From Aggregatibacter actinomycetemcomitans (GTDB lineage Bacteria > Pseudomonadota > Gammaproteobacteria > Enterobacterales > Pasteurellaceae), in NCBI GenBank assembly GCA_017160915.1, contig JACAWG010000017.1, positions 62,001-126,000 of the forward strand: DNA of 64,000 nucleotides, read 5' to 3'. A program made the translations under genes and the position numbers. The notes under the pieces are model-generated. The model ran no database searches. It saw nothing but the letters and a program-made list of their open reading frames with translations, and had not been told where the DNA came from. Positions 16,653-26,576 of the stretch are shown here, piece by piece; within the stretch, counting starts at the first letter, position 1; every line of letters begins with the position of its first letter.

Positions 16653-18056
16653 TTAGAAATTCGCGTTGCGCGGCGCCCGTGGGAATGGGATGACATCACG
16701 AATATTTTGTAGGCCTGTTACATAAACAATTAAACGTTCAAAGCCCAAGCCAAAGCCGGAATGCGGAACCGTGCCGTAGCGACGCAAATCACGATACCAC
16801 CAGTAATCTTCAGGATTTAAGCCCATTTCCGCCATGCGTTTGTCTAATACGTCCAAACGTTCTTCACGTTGCGAACCGCCGATAATCTCACCGATGCCCG
16901 GGGCTAATACGTCCATTGCCGCAACGGTTTTTCCGTCATCATTTAAGCGCATATAAAAGGCTTTGATGTCTTTCGGATAATTTTTCACCACAACAGGGGA
17001 TTTGAAGTAGTCTTCCGCCAAATAGCGTTCGTGTTCGGAGGAAAGGTCGATACCCCAAGATACCGGAAATTCAAAGGTTTTACCGGATTTCAGTAAAATC
17101 TCAATGGCGTCAGTGTAATCCACTTGTGCGAAATCGGAGTTAATGAAACGCTCCAAGCGATTAATCACATCGCCGTCAACGTGTTTGGCAAAGAATTCCA
17201 AATCATCACAACGTTCCGCCAACACGGCGCGGAAAACGTATTTCAGCATATCTTCGGCAAGTTTGGCGTTATCGGCAAGGGTTGCGAATGCCACTTCCGG
17301 TTCGATCATCCAGAATTCCGCCAAGTGACGGGTTGTGTTGGAGTTTTCTGCGCGGAAGGTTGGTCCGAAGGTGTAAATTTTACTTAATGCACAAGCATAG
17401 GTTTCACCGTTTAACTGACCGGACACCGTAAGGAACGATTCTTTACCGAAGAAATCCTGGCTAAAATCCACCACACCTTTGTCGGTACGCGGCAAATTTT
17501 CTAAATCTAAGGTGGAAACGCGGAACATTTCACCCGCGCCTTCCGTATCGGATGCAGTGATTAATGGTGTCGCCACCCAATAGAACCCCTGCTCATGGAA
17601 GAAGCGATGAATGGCTTGCGCCAAACAATGACGAACGCGGGCAACCGCGCCGATAATATTGGTACGCGGACGTAGGTGCGCCACTTCGCGTAAATATTCG
17701 ATAGAGTGACGTTTTGCCGCCATCGGATAAGTTTCCGGATCTTCCACCCAACCGGTGACTTCCACTTTTTCCGCTTGTAATTCTACCGCCTGACCTTCTG
17801 CCGGCGATTCGACCACCGTGCCGGTGACAACCACGGAACAACCCGCCGTTAAGCGTAAAACTTCAGATTCATAATTGGCAATGTCATTATTTACGATAGC
17901 TTGAATTGGTGCGAAGCAAGAACCGTCATAAACGGCAAGAAAGGATAGACCTGCTTTGGAATCGCGACGGGTGCGCACCCAGCCGCGCACAGTCACTTTT
18001 TCGCCAATTGCAATTTTGCCTTGCAGCACATCTACAATTGATGCAATTTTTGTCAT
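16653..18056 (-). CDS. asnS: Asparaginyl-tRNA synthetase
   Basis: Class II synthetase charging tRNA-Asn. 467 residues against 466 in E. coli. N-terminal OB-fold anticodon-binding domain ([22 protein letters not shown]), then the class II catalytic core with motif 2 ([22 protein letters not shown]) and motif 3 ([15 protein letters not shown]) close to the C-terminus. GAGG precedes the ATG by 5 bases. It is a single-gene unit, divergent from the ROK-family regulator. Confidence 0.98.
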   Translation of the reverse strand: MTKIASIVDVLQGKIAIGEKVTVRGWVRTRRDSKAGLSFLAVYDGSCFAPIQAIVNNDIANYESEVLRLTAGCSVVVTGTVVESPAEGQAVELQAEKVEVTGWVEDPETYPMAAKRHSIEYLREVAHLRPRTNIIGAVARVRHCLAQAIHRFFHEQGFYWVATPLITASDTEGAGEMFRVSTLDLENLPRTDKGVVDFSQDFFGKESFLTVSGQLNGETYACALSKIYTFGPTFRAENSNTTRHLAEFWMIEPEVAFATLADNAKLAEDMLKYVFRAVLAERCDDLEFFAKHVDGDVINRLERFINSDFAQVDYTDAIEILLKSGKTFEFPVSWGIDLSSEHERYLAEDYFKSPVVVKNYPKDIKAFYMRLNDDGKTVAAMDVLAPGIGEIIGGSQREERLDVLDKRMAEMGLNPEDYWWYRDLRRYGTVPHSGFGLGFERLIVYVTGLQNIRDVIPFPRAPRNANF

Positions 18057-18146
18057 ATATACCTCAAAATTAATACATTTTTGAAAACCGGATTAGTTTA
18101 CCTCAAGTTAGAAAAATTACCAAAATCTATCGGAAGTTTTTATTTT

Positions 18147-18162
18147 TGTGACAAGGAACACA
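18147..18162. promoter_or_regulatory. CRP-like site upstream of the ROK regulator
   Basis: TGTGACAAGGAACACA matches TGTGA-N6-TCACA with one mismatch in the right arm. It is centred 97 bases before the regulator ATG, and an A/T-rich promoter area lies downstream. Confidence 0.5.
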
Positions 18163-18201
18163 GATTTAACGTAAATTCCTTGAGTAAAAACAATGAACTG
18201 G

Positions 18202-18233
18202 TATAAATAATTTCACTCAATGAATTATTTATA
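18202..18233. promoter_or_regulatory. Palindromic operator candidate before the ROK regulator
   Basis: Perfect 11-base arms TATAAATAATT (18202-18212) and AATTATTTATA (18223-18233) are separated by 10 bases and end 18 bases before the ATG. Long AT-rich palindromes of this kind are the normal binding sites of Mlc/NagC proteins, so self-repression is likely. Confidence 0.6.
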
Positions 18234-18251
18234 AAAATACGGAATTATTTA

Positions 18252-19481
18252 ATGAAAAAGGAAGATAAAACCCCATCCCGTTTGGTTCAGCTCGGCAAAA
18301 TTTATCGTTTAATCGAGCAATTTGAAGAAATCTCGCGTATCGAATTATCAAAACTTTCCGGCTTGGCGCCGGCATCCATTACATCATTGAGCCGTTCCCT
18401 CATTGAAAAACGGTTGATTATGGAAAAAACCTCAAGAAATACCGACAACCGTGGGCGTCCCGCCATTGCCTTGTGTGTTTCGCCGTTTTATTGGCAAGCC
18501 TTATGCGCCACGTTAATGGAGGATCGGTTTGAGATTATTTTGAGTGAATTGGATGGGGTGATTATTGAGCAAAGTGTTTTCCCTTTGCAAAAGAATGACT
18601 TAAAACATCTGGATAAATTTCTGGTAAAAAGCGTCAAGCAATTTCTGGCTGAAACTCGCTCACTTGCCCGCCCGATAACCTTTTCCGTTACCGTGGGTGG
18701 TGAATTGGATAAAAACGGTCATCTGATTAAACTGGGGCGTACGAAATTCGCTCATTTGGATCTGAAATCCTTATTTACGCCTTATTTCAATATTCCGATT
18801 TTAATTGCCGAATATTTCAAAACCTGGTTATTGGCGGAATCCACCTTGGGTAACGTAATCAACTGTGATGATGTGCTGTTTTTGCAGCTGGACGACGAAA
18901 TTAACCTGAGCGTGTTATTAAAAGGGGAACTGTTATTTAGCCAGGAACAGGACAAAATCAATATTAATCATCTGATTGTGCCGCGCTTAAACGAGCTTCA
19001 AGCGCTCATTAATCACGATTTACCGGAAATTGAACGCTATCAGGTACAACATCAAATCACCCACCGGGCGATTGCACAGTTTATTGACGCCCTTTATCCG
19101 AATCGTGTTTTCAGCAACAATTCCGAGAAAATTAATTTCCTGTGTGAACAGGTTCAATTAAAAGATAAAAACGCGTTGCGGATTATTGAGCATATTACCG
19201 ATTGTTTGGCTTATATTTTGATGAATCTGATTCATATTTTTTCCGCGCGGCGGGTAATGCTGAACTCTAGCTTGCTGCAACTGAAGGATTTACTGCTTGA
19301 ACAGCTTAATCGTAAATTAAAATCCTATTTACCCGATAATATCGGCACGGTTTCGGTAATTACCGGCAAATATGAATGGAATAGTCCGATCGTCGCTGCT
19401 TCAGCGATTAAGCAAGGCATATATGACGGAAGTTTGCTGACTTCGTTGGTAAAACAAGAAGAAAATATCATAAATTTCTAA
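18252..19481 (+). CDS. Mlc/NagC-like ROK-family regulator lacking the zinc motif
   Basis: A 409-residue regulator with the Mlc/NagC layout: N-terminal winged helix (RIELSKLSGLAPASITSLSRSLIEKRLIMEK, then NRGRPAIAL) and a ROK-like C-terminal part. The length equals Mlc (406). The ROK zinc signature (H then CxCGxxGCLE) cannot be found; the expected place reads NHLIVPRLNELQAL. Most glycine-rich ROK sugar-site motifs are also absent. It is followed by a BioD homologue, the same order relationship as mlc and the second dethiobiotin synthase gene of E. coli, which supports descent from mlc. Loss of the zinc site suggests altered or lost inducer/EIICB-Glc response. Confidence 0.75.
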   Translation: MKKEDKTPSRLVQLGKIYRLIEQFEEISRIELSKLSGLAPASITSLSRSLIEKRLIMEKTSRNTDNRGRPAIALCVSPFYWQALCATLMEDRFEIILSELDGVIIEQSVFPLQKNDLKHLDKFLVKSVKQFLAETRSLARPITFSVTVGGELDKNGHLIKLGRTKFAHLDLKSLFTPYFNIPILIAEYFKTWLLAESTLGNVINCDDVLFLQLDDEINLSVLLKGELLFSQEQDKININHLIVPRLNELQALINHDLPEIERYQVQHQITHRAIAQFIDALYPNRVFSNNSEKINFLCEQVQLKDKNALRIIEHITDCLAYILMNLIHIFSARRVMLNSSLLQLKDLLLEQLNRKLKSYLPDNIGTVSVITGKYEWNSPIVAASAIKQGIYDGSLLTSLVKQEENIINF

Positions 19482-19557
19482 AACTTTGTTTTAGCTCAAT
19501 ATCACGCATTGTAATTTCCTTTAGAATCTAGCCCCATAGTATGAGAAGGGGAATACA

Positions 19558-20286
19558 ATGAGTAGTTTTTTTGTTACCGGTACGGACACCAATGTCGGCA
19601 AAACTGTTGTCAGCCGTGCGATTATGCAGGCTTTACAGAAAATCGGCATACAGGTCGTCGGTTATAAACCAATTGCATTCGGGCAAGAAGACGTGATTTA
19701 TCCCGACAGTCAAAAGCAGGCGACCGGCGATTATGACGGAAAAGATAATTCCGACGTATTAACGTTAATGAACAGCACCAAAGAAAAAGTGCATTACGAA
19801 GACGTCAACAGTTATACCTTCCAACATTCCATGCCCATTCTGAATGAAAATTGCAAACGTGTTCAAATTAATAAGCTGAATGCGGATTTAGCTCGTTTGT
19901 GCTCCCGTTACCAATCCGTTTTGGTGGAAGGTGCCTTCGGCTGGTTAACGCCGATCAATAAGGATTACAGCTTTGCCGATTGGGTCTGCGAGCAAAAAAT
20001 GCCCGTCGTTTTAGTGGTGGGGATTAAAGAAGGCTGCATTAATCACACCTTATTAACTGTGCAATCCATTCTTGAACGCGGCTTACCGCTACTGGGTTGG
20101 GTTGCAAACCGAATCAATCCGGGCTTAGGGCATTACGCCGAAGTCATCGAAACCCTAAAACAAAAAGTCGATGCTCCGTTGCTGGGTGAGGTTTCTTACA
20201 TTCACAAACCGGAAGAGCAGGATCTCAGCCGTTTCATCACCGACATCGACCGTTTAACGTATATGCAAACGGAACTGGTGGCATAA
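19558..20286 (+). CDS. bioD: Dethiobiotin synthetase (BioD, YnfK-like)
   Basis: ATP-dependent closure of the ureido ring in biotin synthesis. 242 residues with the P-loop FVTGTDTNVGKTVVSRA at the N-terminus, K37-area VGYKPIA, the VEGAFGW loop (VEGAGG in most BioDs) and the nucleotide-specificity segment WVANRINPG. No other bio genes are near. Linkage to the Mlc-like gene resembles the bioD2 (ynfK)-mlc pair in E. coli, so this is probably the bioD2 type. A short CCCC/GGGG pairing (19532-19535 with 19548-19551) involves its Shine-Dalgarno sequence. Confidence 0.92.
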   Translation: MSSFFVTGTDTNVGKTVVSRAIMQALQKIGIQVVGYKPIAFGQEDVIYPDSQKQATGDYDGKDNSDVLTLMNSTKEKVHYEDVNSYTFQHSMPILNENCKRVQINKLNADLARLCSRYQSVLVEGAFGWLTPINKDYSFADWVCEQKMPVVLVVGIKEGCINHTLLTVQSILERGLPLLGWVANRINPGLGHYAEVIETLKQKVDAPLLGEVSYIHKPEEQDLSRFITDIDRLTYMQTELVA

Positions 20287-20350
20287 AAGTGCGGTGGTTT
20301 TTTCCGGTGTTTTTAATATTAAAAACATCTTGAAAAACCACCGCACTTTT
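20285..20350. terminator. Paired uptake-sequence dyad terminator (bioD/alpha-galactosidase)
   Basis: AAAAGTGCGGTGGTTTTT at the left and its exact complement at the right (20333-20350), with a second inner pair TGTTTTT/AAAAACA around AATATT. It begins at the bioD stop and lies between convergent genes. Confidence 0.85.
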
Positions 20351-20369
20351 TATTTGAGCAGCAAATCAA

Positions 20370-22508
20370 TCAACGTTTCTTAAATGCCAGTAACAATGCG
20401 CTTTGCGGGTCCGGCACAGGAATTGTCAGACCTGCATTTGCCAGCCATTCGCCACAAATGGTGACTTCTTTTCCTGCAAAGCAATTACGTAGCCATTGCG
20501 GGAAAACTTTCATTAAATGTCCCGCACGATTTTCACGAATGTAATCAGGGACGGACAACACCTCTATGCGATAAGTGGCTTGAGGGTCAAAATATGGTAT
20601 GCGAAGTTTTCCCATTTGTTTGTAATCGGGCATATCCAATTGGCTTATCAGCACGACGCCTTCCGATTTATCTTTCGCAACCACACCGTGGAGTATGGTG
20701 CGCTCATCATGATAATCCAATCGGAATACATCACCACTGTGCAATAATGGACGGAGCTGTTTATGCAGTGCGATATATTTGGCAAAGCCCGCACGTTCCT
20801 CCGCGCTTTCTTTTACCGGATCAAGTTCCACCCCCATGTGACCGAACAAGGCGGTTAACCCTCGGTAGTCAATGGAAAAACGACGGTGTGTGGTTTGACA
20901 AGGTGAGCCGCCAATATGTGCACCCATGACTTCCGGCGGATAGAAATAGCTCATGCCGCGGTGAATTTGTTGACGGGTATAAGCATCAATATTGTCGGAT
21001 GACCAGAAACGTTGTGAGCGTTTTAAAATTTCATAGTCAATGCGCGCACCGCCTGATGAACAGCTTTCGATTTCAACGTGCGGATAACGTTTTTGTAATT
21101 CATCAAATAAACGATAAGCGGCTTGGGTTTGTCTCACCACGGCGGCTCTGCCTTGACTTCCCGGCTGGACTAAACGGCGGTTGTGATCCCATTTTATATA
21201 GTCGATGTCGTGTGTGCCGAGGAGCCAATCCATCCGTTCCAATAGATAATTGAACACTTCCGGATTGGTTAAATCCAGCACATATTGATGGCGTTCTTCA
21301 GGCTGTGTATAGCCTTTCAGTTCCAGGAGCCAATCAGGGTGCGTCTGATAGAGTTTTGTCGGTTTGTTAATCATTTCCAACTCAACCCAAATGCCGAACT
21401 GCATACCAAGTTTTTTTACGGCGCTAATGACTTCTTCCAAGCCGTTCGGGTATTTTTCTTCGTCCAGATACCAGTCGCCCAATCCACCGAAATCATCATT
21501 ACGCCCGATAAACCAACCGTCATCGATAATAAAGCGTTCGACACCCATTTCCGCCGCTTTTTGCGCCATGGCAATAATGTGTTCCGGGTGATGGTCAAAC
21601 ATTACGCCTTCCCAAATATTCAAATGCACCGGGCGTACAGAATGGGCAAAGTGTAGAATATGTTGGCGAACATGATTATGGAACTGGCGGGACATTCCGT
21701 TTAAGCCTTCTTCGGAATACACGGCATAGACCCACGGTGTAGCATGACTTTCGCCTTGTTTTAATTCTATTTCTCCCGGGAAGTAGAGGTTTTCCAATTG
21801 CGCAAAACGCCGCCCGTCAATTAATACATCGGCGCGAATCCGATGATTGCCTGACCATGCCAAATGGAATCCCCAGACTTTGCCTTGTTGTTGGCTGAAA
21901 TGCGGGGTGCCGAGAATTAAATAAGGGGCATATTCATGAGAGGTGCGCCCGTGGCGGTTTTCCTGCACGAATGCGCCGTGTTTTAGGGAAAGGCGATTTT
22001 CATGTAATTCGCGACACCAGCGTCCGTAAAAGCTGAGCACGTCATCGGCGTATTCCGGTACCGGCAAGGTAACTGCCAGGCGATTCACGGTAAATTTGCT
22101 TTCACCCAAATTGGTGAGGGTGTTGCGGAATTTAAATACGCCGTTTTCATCGGCTTTAATTTCTGTTTTGAAGGCAAGACCTGCGATTAAATCCTCCGCC
22201 TCAATGACTAAAGTGCGGTCGGTTTTGGCAACGTTTTTCGTGACGAACACCGGCGCCCAATCGTAACCGTCACGGTGTCCTTCCACGCCGGCTGAACCGA
22301 AGAATCCGCGACCGTTTTCGGCGGCAAACGTCACCGGCGTATCCACATCCAGACCGCCGTTTGCTACGCCTCGCTCAAGGGTGAGAGCATCCGCTTCGGT
22401 AATGTTGTCGATATTTAAGCGTTTGCCCCAATAGAGAATTTCCGCCGGTTCGGTGCGTAGCACTAGATCCGTATCTTTACTTTGTAAACGTATAATTTGT
22501 GATGTCAT
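20370..22508 (-). CDS. Alpha-galactosidase, GH36 family
   Basis: Hydrolyses alpha-1,6-galactosides such as melibiose and raffinose. 712 residues, the size of RafA/AgaN-type tetrameric GH36 enzymes: N-terminal beta-sandwich, central TIM barrel, C-terminal beta domain. The catalytic nucleophile is D441 (YIKWDHNRR), the acid/base D505 (RFWSSDNIDA), and the substrate-binding CSSGGAR motif lies between them. It has no signal peptide, so it acts on sugar imported by the adjacent MelB (12-base gap, melB first). E. coli melA encodes an unrelated GH4 enzyme at this position; here GH36 has taken that place. GAGGA lies 7 bases before the ATG. Confidence 0.96.
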   Translation of the reverse strand: MTSQIIRLQSKDTDLVLRTEPAEILYWGKRLNIDNITEADALTLERGVANGGLDVDTPVTFAAENGRGFFGSAGVEGHRDGYDWAPVFVTKNVAKTDRTLVIEAEDLIAGLAFKTEIKADENGVFKFRNTLTNLGESKFTVNRLAVTLPVPEYADDVLSFYGRWCRELHENRLSLKHGAFVQENRHGRTSHEYAPYLILGTPHFSQQQGKVWGFHLAWSGNHRIRADVLIDGRRFAQLENLYFPGEIELKQGESHATPWVYAVYSEEGLNGMSRQFHNHVRQHILHFAHSVRPVHLNIWEGVMFDHHPEHIIAMAQKAAEMGVERFIIDDGWFIGRNDDFGGLGDWYLDEEKYPNGLEEVISAVKKLGMQFGIWVELEMINKPTKLYQTHPDWLLELKGYTQPEERHQYVLDLTNPEVFNYLLERMDWLLGTHDIDYIKWDHNRRLVQPGSQGRAAVVRQTQAAYRLFDELQKRYPHVEIESCSSGGARIDYEILKRSQRFWSSDNIDAYTRQQIHRGMSYFYPPEVMGAHIGGSPCQTTHRRFSIDYRGLTALFGHMGVELDPVKESAEERAGFAKYIALHKQLRPLLHSGDVFRLDYHDERTILHGVVAKDKSEGVVLISQLDMPDYKQMGKLRIPYFDPQATYRIEVLSVPDYIRENRAGHLMKVFPQWLRNCFAGKEVTICGEWLANAGLTIPVPDPQSALLLAFKKR

Positions 22509-22520
22509 CAGTTAATCCTC

Positions 22521-23900
22521 TTAATGTGCCGCATCGACTTTGCGGTATTTATCCAACAGCGTAATGTTGACTTTTGCCAATAAATCACCGTGTAGTTTGT
22601 AATAACGGAAATACACGAATAATTTGATGGCGTAGAAGAAAATCGGTAAGCCGATCATGATTAGTTTCATATAGAACAGGGTATCTTCGCTTTGCTCCAC
22701 ATTCGGTACATAATCAATGGCGCTCAATAATACGCCGATTAAGAACGCGGAGACCGCAGAACCGGCTTTAACCACCATGGTTTGTACGGAATAAGCGATA
22801 CTTTCGGAACGAATGCCCAGTTTATATTCGCCGTAATCTACCGTGTCTGCCACCATAATGACTTGTAACGTCCAGAATAAAGCACTGCCGATTTGCATGA
22901 AGATACCGGCAAGGATAATCAGGAAAATGCTGTGGTGTTCGGCTATCCCCGTGTAAGCCAAAATGGCGCAGCTTAAAATGGAACTGACGGAAATGCCAAC
23001 CCATAATGTGCGACGTGAGAAGAATTTGGCAAGACGTGCAAATAAGACGATAACCGCGAGGTTAGCGATACCGGCATAGGACATATAGTAAGGGAACATC
23101 TCTTTGTCGCCTACCACATAGGTGAAGTAATAAATGGCGAAGCCGGAAATAATATTACCCGCAATGTTATAGCACAATGCCATAATCAATAGGCTTGAAA
23201 GCTGATCGTTACGCGGTATTAAGGATACTAAGGTTTTTAGCGGTACTTTTTTCTGCGGTTCGCCGCTTTCAATGCTGTCGGAAGAGTATTTTTCTTTTAC
23301 ATTAACCAGCGTGATGATAGTGGAGGCGATAAAGAAGGTAATAATGACAAGCGTAAACATACGGAAACCGAAACTCTTGTCAGCGCCGCCCACATAATCC
23401 ACAAACGGCATACAAACCCCAGCTGTGACAAATCCGGCAAGGCTGGCGAAAAAGCGAGGGTAAGGCACAAGTTCTTCACGTTCCCGCTGATCCAACGTTA
23501 AGGTTGGCGTAAGCGACCAGAACGGAATATCCATAATGGTGTAAGTCATGCCCCAAAGAATGTAGGTTACCGCAATATAAACAACTAACGCGGTTCCGGA
23601 AAAATAATCCGCACAGAATAAGGAGAACAGCGAAATGGAATTGAGAATGGTGCCGATGAGAATCCAGGGCTTGAATTTTCCCCAGCGGGAGCGGGTATTG
23701 TTTACAATCCAACCCATTATCGGGTCATTTATCGCATCCCATACCCGCGCAATCATAAAAATCGTTCCGACAATAGCGCCGGAAACGCCCAACACATCCG
23801 TGTAATAATACATTAAGTACATATACACGATACCAATGGCGAAGTCCTTACCATAAGCACCCAAGCCAAAGCTTATCTTGGTTTTCATTGATAAACTCAT
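22521..23900 (-). CDS. melB: Melibiose carrier MelB (GPH family cation symporter)
   Basis: Twelve-helix Na+/H+-coupled melibiose permease. Closely similar to E. coli MelB by eye, with the cation-site aspartates in [14 protein letters not shown], the [13 protein letters not shown] loop, [12 protein letters not shown] and [17 protein letters not shown] all in place. I chose ATG at 23900 (459 residues) because AGGGG lies 7 bases upstream; an ATG two codons earlier is too close to that site. It is transcribed with the GH36 gene and divergent from melR. Confidence 0.96.
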   Translation of the reverse strand: MSLSMKTKISFGLGAYGKDFAIGIVYMYLMYYYTDVLGVSGAIVGTIFMIARVWDAINDPIMGWIVNNTRSRWGKFKPWILIGTILNSISLFSLFCADYFSGTALVVYIAVTYILWGMTYTIMDIPFWSLTPTLTLDQREREELVPYPRFFASLAGFVTAGVCMPFVDYVGGADKSFGFRMFTLVIITFFIASTIITLVNVKEKYSSDSIESGEPQKKVPLKTLVSLIPRNDQLSSLLIMALCYNIAGNIISGFAIYYFTYVVGDKEMFPYYMSYAGIANLAVIVLFARLAKFFSRRTLWVGISVSSILSCAILAYTGIAEHHSIFLIILAGIFMQIGSALFWTLQVIMVADTVDYGEYKLGIRSESIAYSVQTMVVKAGSAVSAFLIGVLLSAIDYVPNVEQSEDTLFYMKLIMIGLPIFFYAIKLFVYFRYYKLHGDLLAKVNITLLDKYRKVDAAH

Positions 23901-23949
23901 AGTCATACCCCTATTGTTGTTATTGGATAAGCCATAGTTACAAAATAGC

Positions 23950-23970
23950 AAACGATTGCATATATCGTTT
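23950..23970. promoter_or_regulatory. Inverted repeat near melB promoter
   Basis: AAACGAT (23950-23956) and ATCGTTT (23964-23970) are perfect 7-base arms with a 7-base spacer, 50-70 bases upstream of the melB ATG. It is placed as an operator would be, but its binder is not known. Confidence 0.45.
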
Positions 23971-24030
23971 TATCCTGTAAAATTCCTGAAAGTTCAGATT
24001 GAGCGATCCAACGCTAACAATATGAGTTTT

Positions 24031-24069
24031 TGGGAGTCGATTTTGAGAAAATGGGATTTTGCTCAAAAT
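24031..24069. promoter_or_regulatory. Candidate MelR-binding region
   Basis: ATTTTGAG (24040-24047) and CTCAAAAT (24062-24069) are inverted arms. TGGGAGTCGATTTT (24031-24044) and ATGGGATTTT (24051-24060) form an imperfect direct repeat about 20 bases apart. MelR in E. coli binds repeated 18-bp sites in this intergenic position, so these repeats are the best candidates. Confidence 0.5.
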
Positions 24070-24105
24070 TGTATTGTTTTAAATCAAAATAAAAGCGGAT
24101 AAAAC

Positions 24106-25026
24106 ATGAAACCGACAACCCACTTTGATTCTGAAGATAGCCTTGGCAGCAAAACCACCAGCCCGCTTTCTTTACCCCTGGAGCCACAGGCAATGCGGGT
24201 GACTTTATGGCAACCGCCTTGTAATATGCCGGCGTTACATTGGCATGGGCATATTGAATTAAACCTTCCTTTTGATGACGATGTGGAATATGTCTATAAC
24301 GGTATGCCGATTACCATCAAAGCTAATCATATTGCCATTTTCTGGGCCTCTGTGCCGCATAGTTTAATCAATCGCCATCAATGCCATGCCATGGCGGTGA
24401 TTGATATTCCGGTACATCAATTTCTTTCTTGGCAGCTGCCGCAAAATCTCGTCAATCACATTACACACGGCATTGTGATTCAATCCAAAACGCCCAATCT
24501 TGCCAGTGAGTTTGAAATTCAGCGTTGGCAACAGGCGTTGGCAAAAAATGACATTAATCGTAACCAATTGGTTTATGATGAAATTCATCTTTTAATTAAA
24601 CGGCTGGAACTGGATGGATGGGATTTATTACTGAAATATCAAAACGATAAAAACAAGCCCTCAAAATCCTCCCGTCATACGCAGCATTATATTACGCTCA
24701 TGCTGAATTACATCGCCGAGCATTTCAATGAACCTATTACCGTCACACAGGTGGCGGGAGCAGTGGGCTTAAACGGCAATTATGCGATGGGGATTTTTCA
24801 AAGCGTGATGAAACTGACGATTAAACAATACATCACCACCATGCGGATTAATCACGCCAAAGCCTTATTAAGTGATACGGATAAAACCATGTTGGATATT
24901 TCCCTGACCGCCGGGTTTAATTCCCTTAGCCGCTTTTACGATAATTTCCAAAAATACACGGGGTTATCACCGATGAATTACCGTAATCAAGCGAGGGGAT
25001 ATATGACAAAGGTGAAAAACGTTTAA
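24106..25026 (+). CDS. melR: Melibiose operon activator MelR (AraC family)
   Basis: AraC/XylS-family activator, 306 residues against 302 in E. coli. The cupin-like N-terminal half has the MelR-type segments (LHWHGHIELNLPFDDDVEY, ISIFWASVPH-like region, FLSWQLP). The C-terminal HTH pair spans about residues 200-300 (AGAVGLNGNYAMGIFQSVMKLTIKQYITTMRINHAKALL). It binds melibiose and activates the divergent melB-alpha-galactosidase operon in the E. coli model. The first 25 residues diverge most. The ribosome-binding site is weak. Confidence 0.95.
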   Translation: MKPTTHFDSEDSLGSKTTSPLSLPLEPQAMRVTLWQPPCNMPALHWHGHIELNLPFDDDVEYVYNGMPITIKANHIAIFWASVPHSLINRHQCHAMAVIDIPVHQFLSWQLPQNLVNHITHGIVIQSKTPNLASEFEIQRWQQALAKNDINRNQLVYDEIHLLIKRLELDGWDLLLKYQNDKNKPSKSSRHTQHYITLMLNYIAEHFNEPITVTQVAGAVGLNGNYAMGIFQSVMKLTIKQYITTMRINHAKALLSDTDKTMLDISLTAGFNSLSRFYDNFQKYTGLSPMNYRNQARGYMTKVKNV

Positions 25027-25056
25027 ATTTTTCACCGCACTTTTAGTCAATCAACA

Positions 25057-25088
25057 AAAACGGCGCCTATGATAAAGCGCCGTTTTCT
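25057..25088 (+). terminator. melR terminator
   Basis: AAAACGGCGC (25057-25066) pairs with GCGCCGTTTT (25077-25086) around a 10-base loop, followed by CTT. It lies 30 bases after the melR stop and, being symmetric, could also serve the convergent efflux operon. Confidence 0.85.
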
Positions 25089-25130
25089 TATGCCAAACAC
25101 ACAAAGTGCGGTTGTTTTTAACGTTATTTT

Positions 25131-26498
25131 TTAACGGGAATAGTAACCCGCCATAGCGCTGTAAACCGCGTTTTCCGCCTGAATTACGTTATATTTGGCT
25201 TGTAAAATGGAAAGCTGGGAGGCTTTTTCGGTATTGGCTGCGGTTAACCATTCGCGTAATTCGGACACACCCGCGTTATAACGATTACGATAGTATTGCG
25301 TAATGCGTTGGTTGTAGGTGTGGGTTTGTTGCAAATTGGCAAAATTACCTTGCGCTTGAGTGAACGCAAAATAGTTGGTATCCACGTCGTTTAACGCAGT
25401 CGTGATGCTTTGTTCATAATTCAAACGCGCGGTTTCATAGTCCGCTTCGGAAATTTTCACATTCCATCTTACCGTATTCCAGTTTAAGAACGGCAGGGAG
25501 ATACCGAGCGTACCCGCGCCGATAGGGGTATTCAGTGCGTTATTGACTTTATTGCCGCTGGAGCTCAAGCTGCCGCCCAACGTAATTTCCGGGAACCAGC
25601 TTTTTTCGGTGGCTTTGGCGTTTTTAAAGGCACTGCTTAAACGGGCTTGATAGCCTTTTACGTCAGGACGGTTGGCAATGACGGAAACCGGTACGTTCAA
25701 ATTCACGCCCACGGTTTTCACGTTCAAAATGTGCGGGAAGGTGATGTTTAAGGCTTCGTCCGGTTTTAAGTTAAGTAAATTACGCAACGCCTGTTCTGCG
25801 GTTTTGCGGTTAGTTTGATACGTAATCAGGTTATTACGCGCCGTTAATACCGCTTGTTGAGCCTGATCTACACTGGCGCTGTCCGCCACGCCTTGTGCCA
25901 GGCGGTTACGCATGATGTTGCTGATGTCGGTGTAATATTTAATGGATTCTTCCGTGGTGCTGATGGCGTCGTTTAAGTAGGCGATTTGATAATACGTGGT
26001 GACCACGGAGTTAATTAAGGATAGTTTGGTGGATTCCATGTCCTCAACGGTGGCTTTATGTGTCCATTCCGCGGCGTCTGCGGTATCCGCCAAACGTCGC
26101 CATAAATCTAACGTATAAGCCACGTTAAGTGCGCCGGTGTGGGTGATGGTGGAATTGCCGCCGGTTTTCACATTCTTTTGTGCGGAAGATTGGGTTGAGC
26201 CGCTGAAAGCCGGAATTAAACTTGCGCCGGCAAGGTTGGCGCTGTAAAGGGCGCGATTAACGGAAACGGCGGCTTTGGCTAAGTCTTTGTTATTCAATAA
26301 GGCTTGTTCAACCACACGATTTAACTGCGCGTCATTATAAAGCGCCCACCAGTTATCTTTGATGTTGTATTGCTTGGTGATTTCTTCATATTGTTTGTAA
26401 TTATCAAGGCTTGCCTGATAAGAATCGCCAATATTGGCACAACCTGCGAGGGTCGTTGCCATCACCACGGCTAAGGTTAATTTTTTCATTGTGAACAT
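25131..26498 (-). CDS. Outer-membrane efflux lipoprotein (NodT/OprM family)
   Basis: Trimeric outer-membrane channel subunit, 455 residues. A lipoprotein signal (KLTLAVVMATTLAGC) places the lipidated cysteine at about residue 20. Two OEP repeats follow, with YTLDLWRR in the first and PDVKGYQARL and FPEITLGGSLSSSG in the second, as in NodT/CusC/OprM proteins. It follows macB by 78 bases and probably completes a macA-macB-channel tripartite pump, in place of a TolC encoded elsewhere. AAGGA lies 7 bases before ATG 26498; an ATG three codons in is an alternative. Confidence 0.93.
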   Translation of the reverse strand: MFTMKKLTLAVVMATTLAGCANIGDSYQASLDNYKQYEEITKQYNIKDNWWALYNDAQLNRVVEQALLNNKDLAKAAVSVNRALYSANLAGASLIPAFSGSTQSSAQKNVKTGGNSTITHTGALNVAYTLDLWRRLADTADAAEWTHKATVEDMESTKLSLINSVVTTYYQIAYLNDAISTTEESIKYYTDISNIMRNRLAQGVADSASVDQAQQAVLTARNNLITYQTNRKTAEQALRNLLNLKPDEALNITFPHILNVKTVGVNLNVPVSVIANRPDVKGYQARLSSAFKNAKATEKSWFPEITLGGSLSSSGNKVNNALNTPIGAGTLGISLPFLNWNTVRWNVKISEADYETARLNYEQSITTALNDVDTNYFAFTQAQGNFANLQQTHTYNQRITQYYRNRYNAGVSELREWLTAANTEKASQLSILQAKYNVIQAENAVYSAMAGYYSR

Positions 26499-26576
26499 TC
26501 GTTTTTCCTTTCTTTTTATAAAAGTGCGGTCAAAAATTGCAGAGAATTCTAACCGCTCTTTTGTGTTTTACAAAAT

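Noticed and set aside
18203-18233. Inverted repeat before the ROK gene as a terminator
   Set aside because: It lies just upstream of a start codon with no gene ending there, and it has A/T arms without a GC-rich stem.
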